Shown one piece after another: positions 21,603-32,999 of a DNA stretch of 64,000 nucleotides (its first letter is position 1; the number at the start of each line of letters is the position of its first letter). Both the position numbers and the translations under genes were made by a program. The notes below the pieces were generated by a model. That model saw only the letters and a list, made by a program, of their open reading frames with translations. It ran no database searches and had not been told where the DNA came from. Source of the stretch: Durusdinium trenchii (Eukaryota > Sar > Dinophyceae > Suessiales > Symbiodiniaceae); the NCBI GenBank assembly GCA_963970005.1, contig CAXAMN010026461.1, forward strand, positions 157,875-221,874, written 5' to 3'.

Positions 21603-21939
21603 TTAAAGGGCCAATGCTTTGGTCAACCTAAGGATGTGTTGAACTCCGGCCCTACCGAGATCTGGATGTGGCTCAGACCTAGCGTACCACAGGACATGGT
21701 GTCCCTTTCTATCAAGGCCATTTTGGACCCAAAGAATCTTGACCCACATCTGGAGATGGAAACTCGTGCATTTTTGTATGGCACCCGCGCCATCTCGCCC
21801 ATTGTGGAAACATGTGGCAACCACATCCATCCATCGCCTCCAGTGGTAAAAGACTTTGGCCCCCCTTGGGCACCGTGGGGGCCACACCGCGCCAAAGCCT
21901 GATGAGACAGGCCGAGTGAATCTGAAGTCATCGATAAGT
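21603..21939 (-). CDS. Candidate exon, hypothetical protein (frame uncertain)
   Basis: A textbook acceptor (CTCTCCTCTCTACTTCTCAG) opens two usable frames. One begins LIDDFRFTRPVSSGFGAVWP and continues FYHWRRWMDVVATCFHNGRD. The other gives LSMTSDSLGLSHQALARCGP and ends in a stop at 21623. The first looks more protein-like. The acceptor is strong, the frame is not settled. Confidence 0.45.
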
Positions 21940-22061
21940 CTGAGAAGTAGAGAGGAGAGACCTGGAATGAATAATCTCTGAAGGAGGCATCATCTCCCAA
22001 GGAAAGCGTAAAATGTTTAGTACTGTAAAATCCTACGTAATTAGATGTAATTAGATCGTAA

Positions 22062-22238
22062 TTAGTGTCTGGCTTGCTGATGACCTTTTATGGTCAACTC
22101 GGATCCAGTGTCACATCCGACCACTTCGACCGCTCCTTTGGAGAAGTTCATGGCGCGGATACTGCCTTGGTGCCGCCCAGCTTCGCGAATGGGTTCGATC
22201 CTGTCTTGGTGTCTTGGTTCGACAGCGGGGACTCTCAT
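22062..22238 (-). CDS. Candidate short ORF or terminal exon
   Basis: 58 codons from an ATG to TAA: MRVPAVEPRHQDRIEPIREA, GRHQGSIRAMNFSKGAVEVV, GCDTGSELTIKGHQQARH. Composition is soluble and balanced. No strong acceptor lies at the start, so it could be a small single-exon gene or a 3' exon whose acceptor I cannot place. Confidence 0.35.
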   Translation of the reverse strand: MRVPAVEPRHQDRIEPIREAGRHQGSIRAMNFSKGAVEVVGCDTGSELTIKGHQQARH

Positions 22239-22904
22239 TCGTCATGAGTCGAAACGGCAACCGCTCTTGGCCAGTCAGGTTGCAATGGTCTGTACATTCT
22301 GACGACCCTGGTCGAGAAAGCCTCTGCAATCAACGCTAGCAAAAGTCCTTGCAAACAGCCTTGAAACCCAGAGTTTAGTCAACATAGCAGATGTCATGTG
22401 CAATGTCTTTGTCCTCCCTCCCTGCTACCTGTCCCTAATATTCAACAGTGAAGAAGCCTGGATACGGACAACAAGATTCTAACACTGGTGAGGACACCAA
22501 ATGCATGCCCACACTTAGGTCCGAAGCTTAGGCCCCGTCCAAAGGCCCAAGATGTGCTTTGGGCTAGGTGTTTCAATGGGTTTGCTGAGGACAATCGTCT
22601 GGTCAATTTCCAGGGTTGTCAACATTGCGAAGATACTCTCTCCAAATGGTAGGGACCCATTGAATCATTGTAAGACCAGTTCCTTTACCATTTGGGGTCA
22701 TGCCATCATATTGCATTCAATGTGAACATGAGTTGCAGTGCATATCGATTGATTCCAAATATTCATGCCATCACAGTGCCGTTTTTGGACTGGTCTGGTC
22801 AATTCGACCCTATTGGACTTCCTATTGGCTTCCCGTGGATGTTTCGGAGGTCTTTTGGGTCCGAATTTGCTCGACAGGGACGTTCACCAATTTCGTCTGG
22901 TCAC

Positions 22905-22997
22905 GGCTGCAGGGCGACAGCGGAACGCTGTTCTCTCTCTCGGTTCAAGGCTTCTCGTGCCAAGTCCTGGCGACTTGGAGTCGACTCAAGCATGGCT
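22905..22997 (-). CDS. Internal exon, charged helical segment
   Basis: The acceptor is TTTCCGCGTGAAGGAACAG and the donor a GTGACC. 30 codons encode AMLESTPSRQDLAREALNRE and REQRSAVALQ. The frame hits TGA immediately after the donor, as expected for intron sequence. A plus-strand frame across the same bases is also open. Confidence 0.45.
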
Positions 22998-23430
22998 CTG
23001 TTCCTTCACGCGGAAACATTCATGGGGGAATATAAACGTTCTTAGTTTTTATTGGACATGTTGAAAGAACAACACGCAACATCCCCCACAATTATATAAA
23101 CCATTATAAACCATTTGTTGGCCTCCAAAGCACGGCTTTCTTTGGTCATCCAGGTGTGGGCAAACTGCTACGATCAGCTGCGTGTTAAAGGATCACGGTC
23201 GGCTTTGAAAGTAGGGATCCTGCGGAAGCTCACATCCCTTGTTCATGTTTTGCTTGGAAACGACAGCTAAATCCTGTGTGTTTTTTGGGCTGGACCTGAA
23301 GCAACCGCTGGATGGAGCTGCAACCCCATGGCAAAAGTCCTATGGATCCCAAGGGCTGGTGAACACAAATCCCACAACTCTGACTTGCTGATACTTGCTG
23401 CCTCGACCAATGCCTGCGCAGTGAGTCAAC

Positions 23431-23628
23431 TCAGCATTGGAAGTATCTGAAGGGGCAATTGTAGTCGTGAAATTTTGTCTCCTGAAGATGTTCATTTAGT
23501 GAGGAGGTCCATTGGATGATGCGGCGAGAGAGGAAAAGGAGGCCTGGTGCTACACTTGGCACTTCCAAGTGACACAAAGCAGGTGTGGAGTGAGTGAGGT
23601 GTTCATTGGCGCCAGGAAGTCTGCCGAG
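23431..23628 (-). CDS. 3'-terminal exon, hypothetical protein
   Basis: The acceptor TATTTGGTGTGTAAG opens 65 codons plus TGA, including LGRLPGANEHLTHSTPALCH and GLLFLSRRIIQWTSSLNEHL. Third positions lean to G/C. No family recognised. Confidence 0.5.
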   Translation of the reverse strand, partial: LGRLPGANEHLTHSTPALCHLEVPSVAPGLLFLSRRIIQWTSSLNEHLQETKFHDYNCPFRYFQC

Positions 23629-23783
23629 CTTACACACCAAATAAACAACTACGCAAGCCAGTGACAAACGCCTGAACGGGCCGGAACAATCAACACTCCA
23701 AACCTGGTCAGCATTCTGCCATTCTTATGGGCATCATCCAGCAAACCGGTGGAATGAGCGAAAATGGTGTGACCACGTGCAAT

Positions 23784-24071
23784 TCACTGGTGGCATCCCC
23801 TCTCTTGTTCTTCCCGCAAAACCCCATTGGGAAGCCGGCCAGTATCTGACCATTTCTTTGGTCGTGCAGGTGTTGTGCACGTGAAGGTGAGCAGCAAAGG
23901 GCATCGCTGCCCTTGCAAGGATGAGCAGCTTGCTGTCATGCACCCACGTAATGATTGAAGTAGTGATCCGGTCACAACATCTCTACCAGTTGGCAGTCTC
24001 ACGCACCAGTTGTAGTCACTCATTAGCGCTGGCACCACACGTGCATTAAAAAGAATTGCCTTTCTCCCCAA
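23784..24071 (-). CDS. Candidate exon region, frame uncertain
   Basis: The 95-codon frame includes ARVVPALMSDYNWCVRLPTG and RPKKWSDTGRLPNGVLREEQ. Two other minus frames over 23734-23960 are also open. The sequence looks coding but no boundary is firm. Confidence 0.3.
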   Translation of the reverse strand: MGRKAILFNARVVPALMSDYNWCVRLPTGRDVVTGSLLQSLRGCMTASCSSLQGQRCPLLLTFTCTTPARPKKWSDTGRLPNGVLREEQERGCHQ

Positions 24072-24122
24072 ACTCCAAGACTTGTTCGATCGTTCCCCAG
24101 CCCTTTTGCAGGTCCGATGGTT

Positions 24123-24488
24123 TCATTCCAACCGGAGAAATGATAAGTCGGGTCTATTAAGGACACGTTTCATGTGCGTATGCTCAATCGTCTCATGACC
24201 CTTCATTCCCGCATATTCCCGCTGCCAATGCCATTTGTGTAAAACATTACAGAAAATACATGATCTGCCGTCAGAGACATTTGCAACACTAGGCCCTAGG
24301 TAAGGCAATATTGTATTGACTGCATGTTCATTCTCCACTCCACACCACCAGGACCACGAATATGTCCCCACCACACCATGGCACCACCACCGTACCACAA
24401 CTCTTGACCCTCCAGATTCTGGCACATTGACAAAAAGATTGCCCGGCCAACTGTCAAAAAACTGAGACTCAGCCTGAGACCCTGGCAT
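24123..24488 (-). CDS. Candidate 3' exon with a C2H2-like cysteine/histidine cluster
   Basis: The open frame ends in TAG at 24123. The C-terminal part includes NTILPYLGPSVANVSDGRSC, then CIFC and, after 20 residues, HETIEHTHMKRV. The Cys-x2-Cys followed by several His residues could form a zinc-binding site, but the spacing is not a classical zinc finger. Upstream codons (WSWW, VVVRWWCHGVVG) are low-complexity and probably intronic. Likely the 3' part of the gene with the exon at 24533-24714. Confidence 0.4.
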   Translation of the reverse strand: MPGSQAESQFFDSWPGNLFVNVPESGGSRVVVRWWCHGVVGTYSWSWWCGVENEHAVNTILPYLGPSVANVSDGRSCIFCNVLHKWHWQREYAGMKGHETIEHTHMKRVLNRPDLSFLRLE

Positions 24489-24532
24489 ATCCTGGCATAC
24501 TGTCTACCTGGAGCTGAACCTACCACTACGAC

Positions 24533-24714
24533 CCCGCACCGCTTCTCCTGTGCCAACCCCCTCGAGGCCAGCGGCACCGGCGCGCCCCGAGAAGCAGCGC
24601 TTCGTGAGTGACGGCGCGCGCGGGAGCAGCTGCGCCCTGGGGAAGGATGCTCTGAATGGATCTGGGTGAGACAGGCTTTTGCTGGTCTCAGGGCCTCCCT
24701 CAGTTTCCAATGCG
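24533..24714 (-). CDS. Internal exon, basic serine/arginine-rich segment
   Basis: Between an acceptor (CATCTGGGGTCAG) and a GTCGTAG donor lie two bases plus exactly 60 codons with very high G/C third positions. They include HWKLREALRPAKACLTQIHS and EHPSPGRSCSRARRHSRSAA. Other frames are open but have poorer codon bias. A plus-strand GTGAGTG within the block would be a donor for a competing plus exon. Confidence 0.5.
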
Positions 24715-25379
24715 CTGACCCCAGATGATTGATCCGGTGTGCGGAACGGGGACGGCGTGTTCCTGGTCCGGTGTGCTCTGATATGCTCTGGGCGATGTCG
24801 GGTGGACGTCACATCGTTAACCGTTTGTTGCAGGTAAGTGGACATTCTTTCAAGGAACGCAAGAGATATGAGTAAGAATGATGGGAATACCCAACAATAC
24901 AGCCGTTACTTGCTGTAACAAAATACTGTAATGAAACACAATCCATTCCAAGTTGCCAAGTTCTGAGTCTTTGTGTTTTGAATGGAAAGAGTTGGGAGTT
25001 GGGACATATATAATGTTAGAACACTGAGACTGTTCACTTCCGCCAAGTGGCAAACCAGCAGGGCCAAAGTGATGCAACATGCCAGTACCTTTGGCAGCAA
25101 ACATTGGCCAAGAAAAAAACACACCAATTGCTCCCCAACACAAAGTCATGCCACATCGACCTTGGGTGACAATTTGTTTGTCTCCATCGGGAAACCCTTT
25201 TGCTCAAAGGTGGCTCCGAAATCAGAACATCTTTCAGGACATGAGGTTCTGTTTGGAAACGGGCAGCACACAAGGCAATGTACAGCAAATCTACTGGGGG
25301 CTGAGCTTGTTGCAAAAAGCAGGAAACCACCAAGCAAACCTGGATCCTCAAATGCCTTTCACATACTGTAAATAAAGTG

Positions 25380-25800
25380 GTTCTTGAAGACGTCGTGGTT
25401 TTATCTTCCTCCGCAGGTGAGGCATGTAGTACTCCCCCTGATTCAACTAGCCTGAATCCTCACGGGTGTATAGTGATATTTGATTATATACAGTATGGCA
25501 TTTTACTGGCTAAAAAAGGTCGATCAAATCGTGTCGTATATATTCCAAAAAGTCATACCCATACACAATGACATCGAGTCCATGTCCACCTTGATGGGTC
25601 TTTTGGAGTCTAAGATATAATCAATGTGCATTGCATAATATATAAATACAATATACAGTTACAATATACAATACAATATAACATAGTTCAACAAGCACAT
25701 ATCAACACAAACGGGCATCTCTGCGTCCAAAGGACTTAATTATATATTCCAAGGTTGATCTTCACATGCTAACGTTTAATTCCTGGTAGAGCAAGCCTCC
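25380..25800. other. AT-rich low-complexity interval, no gene seen
   Basis: TA-rich sequence with ATACAATATACAGTTACAAT-type repeats at 25640-25690. I see no exon. The next block, 25900-26106, is GC-rich and open on both strands (plus frame ending NVGLLVALMFCCL), but I could not choose a strand. Confidence 0.5.
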
Positions 25801-26684
25801 TACAAGTCAAGGAAACAATGATGCCACATAAGTTAAAAAGAGAACAAGCAAATGCCTTGGGTCCCTTGACTATATGTGATTGTATTGGAATCGGCAGACC
25901 TCCCAGGATTAGGTTTGGCGGTCCCATTGGTCCCAGGTTCTCCCGCTCTCCGAAGGGGTCTCCCCAACCCTACGAGCAGTCCGCAGGGCTCCGCTCAGTC
26001 GACGCCAAGCGACATGAACCTGAAAGATGTGATCTTTCTCCACCATTTTTGGCGCGACGCGCTAAATGTCGGGCTGTTGGTTGCGTTGATGTTTTGTTGC
26101 TTGTGACTGCTCTTGTTGTTTCCAAATACCTCTGAGACGCTAGATTCTGACAAGCCGCAAATCCACTGTCACAGCACTTAGAGTCAGAGTTCCAAAAGGC
26201 TTGGAGCAGGACAAGGGTTCAACGCCATATTGAGGAGCACCATTTGCTGTACTACATGACAACCAAAGCTTGCTTCGTGGCTACGCGAAGTCCAGATCGT
26301 CCATCTGATCCACCCAGCAGCGGAATGCAACGTTTGTCAAGAATGGTCTCAATGTCTCCATCCATGCTTGCCATTCATTGCCTTGCAGCTTCTCGTGTTT
26401 GGCTTTGGGCTGCTATTAACCAAAGTGCCGTCCCCTGTCAGGGTAGGGAAAACCAAATATTTAAAGCACCCAGGCATTCTTGGCTTGAGACTCTCCAAAC
26501 ACAAAATTTGGTGATGCCTCTACTTTGTTGTGGAATCTACAATGATCAATTGATCAACAAAGCCCGTACCCGCCTACCCACTTACCCACCATTTTATTCT
26601 GTTGATATTCGGCAATGTTTTATGGGCCCCATCTTGAACATGGTGACACAGCGCCAGGTCATCTTCTTCCAGTGATTGACACAC

Positions 26685-26794
26685 CTGTCCGGGTTTCAGA
26701 TGGATGGTGTGGCCTCCATATCTCCGCGTATGCGGCTGAACAAATACAAAGTGTGCGCACTGGTGGTGACTCTGATATTTGGCAGGCAGCGCCG
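26685..26794 (-). CDS. Internal exon, hypothetical protein
   Basis: The acceptor is CACCTTGATCTTCCTTAG and the donor GGACAG/GTGTGT. Two bases plus 36 whole codons encode CAHFVFVQPHTRRYGGHTIH and LKPGQ. A 121-codon plus-strand ORF overlaps it but lacks matching splice sites. I treat that ORF as a mirror image. Confidence 0.5.
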
Positions 26795-27276
26795 CTAAGG
26801 AAGATCAAGGTGGAAACACTGAATAGGAATAGGATTCTGGAAGTCTCAATGACAGTTGGTGCCCAAGATGGGTACGGTCGTAGCATGTCCTGTTTGAGAG
26901 GGTCGTGTTATGTCCCAGCTTCTACTTTGAAGACTCCAACAGTTGGTGGACTTGCCCCTGATTTTCCTACAATTATTTGATGAAGTGCCACAGTCGGTGG
27001 ACTTCGCGCACTGGTGCCCCGCACACAGATGGAAAGGGCGATTCCTCCGGCAGGTCTCTCCTCCGCAGGCACGCAGCCTTGCCGGTGACTCGTGAGTCTT
27101 CACTCGGGAATGGACGTGAAAGTGTGGTCGAGTAGACCATGTCTGCTCTTTAGATGTGTGTGTTCAATCTATTCTGCATGACTTGAAGCATCGCGAACAG
27201 CATCTGTTCAACCTGTTTCCATCTGTTAAAGTTGCCCTATGAGAACACCCAGCGTCTTTCAGGATCCCATCTTCAC

Positions 27277-27365
27277 CTGCATCTTCGAGGCCAAGAATTG
27301 GAAACCAGGCACCTGTCGGGGCGGAAACCAGGTGACGACGGTGACGAAGGGGTCGAGGGTCCAAC
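27277..27365 (-). CDS. Internal exon, aromatic-rich protein
   Basis: The acceptor is GTTTGGGATATCTCAG and the donor CAG/GTGAAG. In the frame with almost all third positions G or C the exon encodes WTLDPFVTVVTWFPPRQVPG and FQFLASKMQ (29 codons). The annotator's usual longest ORF in another frame is less biased. Function unknown. Confidence 0.5.
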
Positions 27366-27836
27366 CTGAGATATCCCAAACCACCATCCAAGCGGATACT
27401 CATCCAAGCGGATACTGAGGATTACTGAGGTTGCTGTCCAATCTTCAGCGTTTCGGGATGTTTGGATATTATCCTTTTCCTGAATGTCCATGAAATCCAC
27501 TACAGTCTCAAATCATGGAGATCAACCTCGTGTGTTTGCTTCACCTCGTATTAACCGGAACCAGTTCCACGGCGAGGCTTTCGGCGATCGGCAAACGTCG
27601 ATTTGCGAAGGTCGCTGAGATGATATGTCTGAGATCGTCAAAGTTCGTTTTCGTGGGTTCCCCGTCACCTCCCACATGATCATGAAGATCAATGGACGTT
27701 CTATCATCCCTCTAATACGATTTTATGACATAGAATCTACAATTGATGGGGTCTAAGCAGTCGGTCTGTATGCATGACGGCTGAGATCCACGACGGCGCA
27801 GCAGCAGGGAACCAGCGCAATGAGCCGTTCTTGCAC

Positions 27837-27953
27837 CTGCAAGTATCGTGATTGATCGTCTGGTATCCCAAAAAAGTCCGCTTGACGGGGAACAACAAGC
27901 CTCCTTCCTTCAGCCAGAGTGGTTCCTGGTTCCTCTGAATCCTTTGAGGATCT
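27837..27953 (-). CDS. Internal exon, faint BTB/T1-like motif
   Basis: Exactly 39 codons, phase zero at both ends, between an acceptor (GGATTTTTTGCAG) and a GTGCAAG donor. It encodes RSSKDSEEPGTTLAEGRRLV and VPRQADFFGIPDDQSRYLQ. The string ADFFGI after a hydrophobic strand recalls the end of potassium-channel T1/KCTD-type BTB folds, but one motif is not enough for an assignment. Confidence 0.5.
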
Positions 27954-29259
27954 CTGCAAAAAATCCGATTTCCAGCTGAGGACGAGTGTATGGAGTATGG
28001 ATGCATGATGAGTGCAAGGTCGACTTAAGTCTCATGAGACCACAAAGATTCTCACTGAGGCTCCAGCATGTTGGATCACTTGCGTGTGGGTCAAGAATCC
28101 ATACCCTCAAATCCTCAAATGTCATGAAACTGTAGTGCAAGTCATTGACTTCTTCCAATCTTGACACAAACGTAGCTGTGAGTCAAATCCAAACACCTCC
28201 CAAAACCATGGTATTGGTTGACTGTGTCCGGTAGTTTGTGGTGGATCTATCCCTCTTACATATTTAATACCTCTTGCAAGCATCCTTTCACAATTCCTGA
28301 GCTATCGAGTGTCAGCAGGAAGATGCTCTGGCCTCTGGTACAAACCCTGAAGACCTACCACCATTACTTCGGGGGTAACCTGATGATAACTAGCGATGTC
28401 TTTCATCAGCACAGGGAGCTACTTTCCAGTATGGGTTAAAATGAGAACTGTTAAAACACAAAGTATTCCGTTTTTTATTTTGTCACTCCAACTGTGACTG
28501 TTAAATCAGAAGCAATGACACTATTCAACAGCAGGAACCACACATGTTGTTTGCGTTGGATTCAAGCATACCTGTGATGCCACGAAGTGTTGCATTTGTA
28601 CCTCTTTCCAAACTCACACCAAGAAACTATCGACATCATCTATCAACCAGGCACGATCTTCAACATCCATCACCAATTACATTCAACCCAAGTCACCAGC
28701 AGTGACAAACCGATCCTTGCGGGACTTGCCGGATATATCTTTCATGTCCAAAGAAAAGTCGGGACTATAAATCAAGATGGGAAGAACTGGACCTCCTTGG
28801 CATATCAACAAATCCATCGCTGCCTAATTGCTTGCTTGTCTGTTTTGAAAAAGGACCAATAAAGTTGGAAGTCCTAAAACAAGTGCTAGGCACAACACAA
28901 CATGAATGTGCTGAACATGCAGTGGTTCTAAAGTGTCCACATAGAAGGATAAAAGTAATGCTACATTTCTCTATGCCTTTTGTCTGCCCTCTTCGACTCA
29001 GAAAGCTTGTTCGTACCATGTCTCCAAACATGGATGTTAGTTCTATTGATCTCCCAAAGTTGATCAAATGTCCTTAGCCAATCCTGGAAATCCCTGTTTT
29101 TCCTGCTGTTTCGCTTTCTTATTGCTGTCTTCCTCGGAAAGCTGGTGCATCATTAAATATACATCTTTTGTTTACAAAGCCATTCAACGGGTACTCACAG
29201 CAACGTGACAGGTTGCAGTTGGACCGCTGTGGAGTCATCCTTTTGGGGACTCAGTTCAC

Positions 29260-30710
29260 CAGCACGGCCACACGCGACCAGCGAGGAGCCTCTGGAGGAG
29301 CAGCACCAGACAAAGTGGCAAAAGCCTCAGAGTTGGAAAATAGGAATCCACAAACCTTTCATAAAATGGTTGGGTGATTTATGAATCTAGTTGCTTGGAT
29401 CTGTACAAATAGGTTGAATTCATAACCGACCACACCAAACAAACAAACAAACGGATCTTTCTGAACCATTCTCTGTTGAAAGGACGAACTTGGTTGTGAG
29501 ATGATGTGTTGGGTTGTTGTGGGTAATATTTTCAGTCCAGTACCCCAACTGAACTCTCTTAAGACTCTTGGTGTTGAAGTTTGATCCACACAAATGACAT
29601 CAAATGAATGGATCTGAGAAGAGGGATTACACCCCAGCACAAAACCATTGGACAGTCGGTCAACACCCAAGAAGGCCATGCCATTGGGGCTATGCACATC
29701 CAAGAGAAACGCTTGTGAGTTTGGCTCTTCCCCAGGTGGTGCAGGTTGCCATGACTCAACAACACATTTGAACATCCCAAAGGACTTGATCACATGAACC
29801 AAACACATGTGTCTACTGATGAATTGAACCCATCTGATCTATCCTGTCCAACCTCCACTGTCCATCCTCCCTGGGCGCTCACACTGCTGTGGCTCCTCCC
29901 TGCGAGAAGCCGCCTAAGATCACCTGGTGCAAACGGAATCACCACGGGACAACGGGTGGACCATTGGTACTGTAGCCACATTGGCGAGGTGAAGTCATCT
30001 TGCCACGTCCGGTGGACTCGGCCTCTTGGCCGATCAATGCAGTTTGGGGATGATGAATGGCTATATAATCAGGGCCTTCACCAAGAATAGCATGTTTAAG
30101 CGACTGTTACAGTGAGTAATGAGTAGGATAAACTCAAGCACAGTTGATATAATCACTTTACCATCCCAAAGTTTGGTTCTCTGGTGCCCATTTGCAAAAA
30201 TAATATGTGCATGTTAAAGTGCGAAGTTAAGGCAAAAACTGCACAACAACACATGTTGTGCAATCTGGACAGAATGCGGTTGAACGCGTCGATCATCAAA
30301 CAAGATCTTGCCCAGTGTGAAAGGGAAATCAATCAAACCCGGCAAGTGATACAGTACAGTCCTCCGTCCTGCAAAATCATGTGACTACGTGATGAAACAA
30401 ACTTGGCCTCCTTTCTTGTTATATAGATAGTTTGCATTTTCACACTCACACCAGCAAATATGGCAGCGTAGTTTACCTGGAAAAAGAAAATAGGGATTGG
30501 ATCTACACTACATCGTGAATCAGGATGTCAAGCATATCATATCATCATAACCATTAATATGTCACTGTCATTAATGTATACGTCAGCTGCCGAAGCAAAC
30601 CAAATTGCCCATGTGATCTGCACCTTGGTCTTCGGATGCTTTGCCACCTGACGCAGGGATTGCGAGGTTGAACCAGGAGCATCGGTGTCCAAAGCTCAAC
30701 GATGTCACAC
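29260..30710 (-). CDS. Acyl-protein thioesterase/carboxylesterase-like gene (partial model)
   Basis: This family hydrolyses thioesters or carboxylesters with a Ser-Asp-His triad in an alpha/beta-hydrolase fold. Three minus exons fit the order of conserved blocks. 30648-30710 (acceptor CCCTGTTCAAG, donor GTGGCA) encodes VTSLSFGHRCSWFNLAIPAS, matching the V-T...W-[FY]-[DN]-[IL] block. 29883-29923 (acceptor GTTTGCACCAG, donor GTGAGC) encodes VILGGFSQGGATA, the G-F-S-Q-G-G nucleophile elbow with the catalytic Ser. 29260-29325 (22 whole codons, GTGAAC donor) encodes AFATLSGAAPPEAPRW, in the position of the strand and loop after the elbow. The Asp and His blocks, the N-terminal HG loop and at least one exon between the first two are not located. 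A 149-codon ORF at 29359-29808 may belong to it or be intronic. The elbow is convincing; the rest is inferred. Confidence 0.45.
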
Positions 30711-30960
30711 CTTGAACAGGGCGTTGGGAAACTATTGCGCGCTCACCACCAGCATAGTCGGTCTTGTCAACCTTTTTGTGATACATTTTTGTGGATGAGC
30801 TCACTGCAAGTAGTATGATGAGAGTGAGCAACAGCTTGGACAAAAAAAGGATCACCAATCTGTCCCTTCTAAGCACCAAGCCAAGCTCCAAATTCTGGTG
30901 GGGACAACAAGCCAAGAGCTGGGTGAAGAGCCAAGTGGGGATCCAAAGGGCAACTAGATC

Positions 30961-31050
30961 ACTACTAGTAGCAAGAAGCTACTAGTAGCGATGCGCTTGT
31001 TACTAGTAGCGATGCACCTGTTACTAGTAGCTAGAAGCTACCACTGACTT
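30961..31050. repeat. CTACTAG-module repeat array
   Basis: ACTACTAGTAGCAAGAAGCT, ACTAGTAGCGATGCGCTTG and TTACTAGTAGCGATGCACCT repeat between exons at 31582-31651 and 30648-30710. Confidence 0.85.
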
Positions 31051-31581
31051 TGATGATCTTAACGAGCTTCAGAAGGGGCTTCACTCTATCTTGGAAAGCA
31101 CTTGAGACCATCTCAACCCATGTATCCATGTTTCAGACTCAGGAAACCAAGAACGGACAGGATCCAGGTATGAGCCCATCAATTCCCAGGCATCACAGGA
31201 CTTTTCGGGAACCAGGGCAAGCAGTTGGCAGGGTATATTTCAAAAGGTTGATGTTTGATTTGTCTTCGGAACCAGTGGTTATACTATACAGCACCTACCA
31301 AAAAAGATCCCCAAGAAAGGATTGATGATCAACTTCCTGAGATTCGCTCCAAGCCACCCAAATCCTCACATTCTGGAGTTGCGAGGCAAGCCATCAGCAA
31401 TGCAGGGTCCAGATGTGTTTTTATACACATTCCGCATTCCTTTAGAAAGTTGTCCATTGGAATTAACTTCGATTGCTGGTTCCACAGAGAAAGAAGCATG
31501 CAATACACTGTTAGGGATGACCACATTGTTGTCGTATGACGCCTCCGCTTGGAGCAAATTGAAGAGCTGCTTGCAACCCAC

Positions 31582-31651
31582 CTGCCGCGAGCCGAAGTCA
31601 CGGCACATGGCCACGACAAATTCAGCAGGAGCAATTTTGCCGCATGTGACA
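31582..31651 (-). CDS. Internal exon, hypothetical protein
   Basis: The acceptor is TTCCTCATTTATCGTGAG and the donor CGGCAG/GTGGGT. One base plus 23 codons encode VTCGKIAPAEFVVAMCRDFG and SRQ. Overlapping plus-strand (141 codons) and longer minus ORFs lack matching splice boundaries. A candidate neighbouring exon at about 31800-31930 encodes YTKLLQLPCNIKPFDMLDQV. Confidence 0.5.
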
Positions 31652-32856
31652 CTCACGATAAATGAGGAAGAAATTGTCAATTCCGATGCAGTGACTCCGA
31701 AATCGCAGTACAATGCGATGACGTGTAGAAATGTGTATCCCTTCTAACTGGAGTTTTGGTGGGTTTTTGTAGATTTCCCTAGGCCCCATTAGTTGTTGTA
31801 TAGTTGCATGAGAGCACAAATGTGACGCATCGTACAGAAGTTTCTTTGACCAAGTGAACTTGGTCCAACATGTCAAAAGGCTTGATGTTGCAGGGAAGTT
31901 GGAGCAGCTTCGTATAAGCGATGCTACAAGACTCATCATTAAAAGTCGTCCATTCTACTTTTGCAGCAGCACATCCGCTACCCCGCAAGTGTCCAATTGC
32001 CGGTGTAGATAGGAAAAACAAGTTCAATTCGCATAGGTGTACATATATAATATATAGAGAGAGAGAGACAAAGAGATTCCTATCCACTTCCTCATCCTTA
32101 TTTGTAAAAGGCTTGTGAAGCATGGTGACCCTGTTCGGTCCAGTCATTACCACACCTCAATCTCTTGCATGCACTGGAGCTCCTGCCAAACAGCTCAACA
32201 GGGCAAGCCATATTTATATAATATGCGTCACATGAGGGGTCGCTGGAAGAGAGCGATAAGGCTGTTACCACTGCTACACCTGCTGAGTGAATCCATCATC
32301 CTGAAGGATCTGTAAGTCGAGCCATTCTGATTCCTCCTGTTGTTCAATCGCATGATGGCGTGGGCGGTCTTCTTTCACTTCCTCCGATTGTCCAAGCCTT
32401 GGTATTCCATGTTACACATTGAATTGTTATACCACAAAATAGGTCCTAGACTGCGTGCGGTCAATCTCTACTGTGTGATTTTTGAGATTTGGCAAGTGCA
32501 ACATGACTTGATGGCTCTGGAGAACCAACTCTTGGCAAGAAAGGCTCCAAGCCATTAAGCCTGGGCTCAGTATACTCGGTGCTCTTGATTTTGGGCTCCA
32601 GTGTCGATTATCTTCGTGCGGGTGTGGGTGCCTCCACGCTGGGACGGCCAAAGGAGAGGTTCGTCGCCGGGTCCTGCACCAGCGGCGTACGTAAGACACA
32701 GCGGCCGAGCATCAACTTGCAGAACGAATGAAACATAGTGAAACACAATGGAACAAGATGGGCATCGGCCATAGCTCATAAACAAAGTACAATCCAACCC
32801 GGAAAGAAACAACATACAAACATCTGAAGGCTCACACGCACTTTTTGAGCCACCCA

Positions 32857-32995
32857 CTACGGAGTCACGTGGACTGAAAAGCAGTCAAACCCACGAGGCG
32901 CAACACTAGTCAGCCGACCAATCGACACCGGCGGCCGTATCCAACGGCCGTCCTTGGCAGCTTGGGCGATGGCCTGGCGAACGGTACCGTGTCGG
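32857..32995 (-). CDS. 3'-terminal exon, hypothetical protein
   Basis: The acceptor GTCGGCACTGAAG opens one base plus 45 codons and a TAG. It includes TVRQAIAQAAKDGRWIRPPV and SIGRLTSVAPRGFDCFSVHV, with strong G/C third positions at the start. A second GTGTCGGCTTCAG at 33028-33040 duplicates the acceptor region and is an alternative splice site. Confidence 0.55.
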
Positions 32996-32999
32996 CTTC

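Noticed and set aside
29990-30010. VVIPFAP-like string as the first strand of the hydrolase
   Set aside because: It would lie after, not before, the VTSLSFG block in the transcript, which is the wrong order for the family.
31322-31747. 141-codon plus-strand ORF as a gene
   Set aside because: It lies opposite a minus-strand exon (31582-31651) with good splice sites and balanced codons. The plus ORF has no supporting splice sites or recognisable motif.
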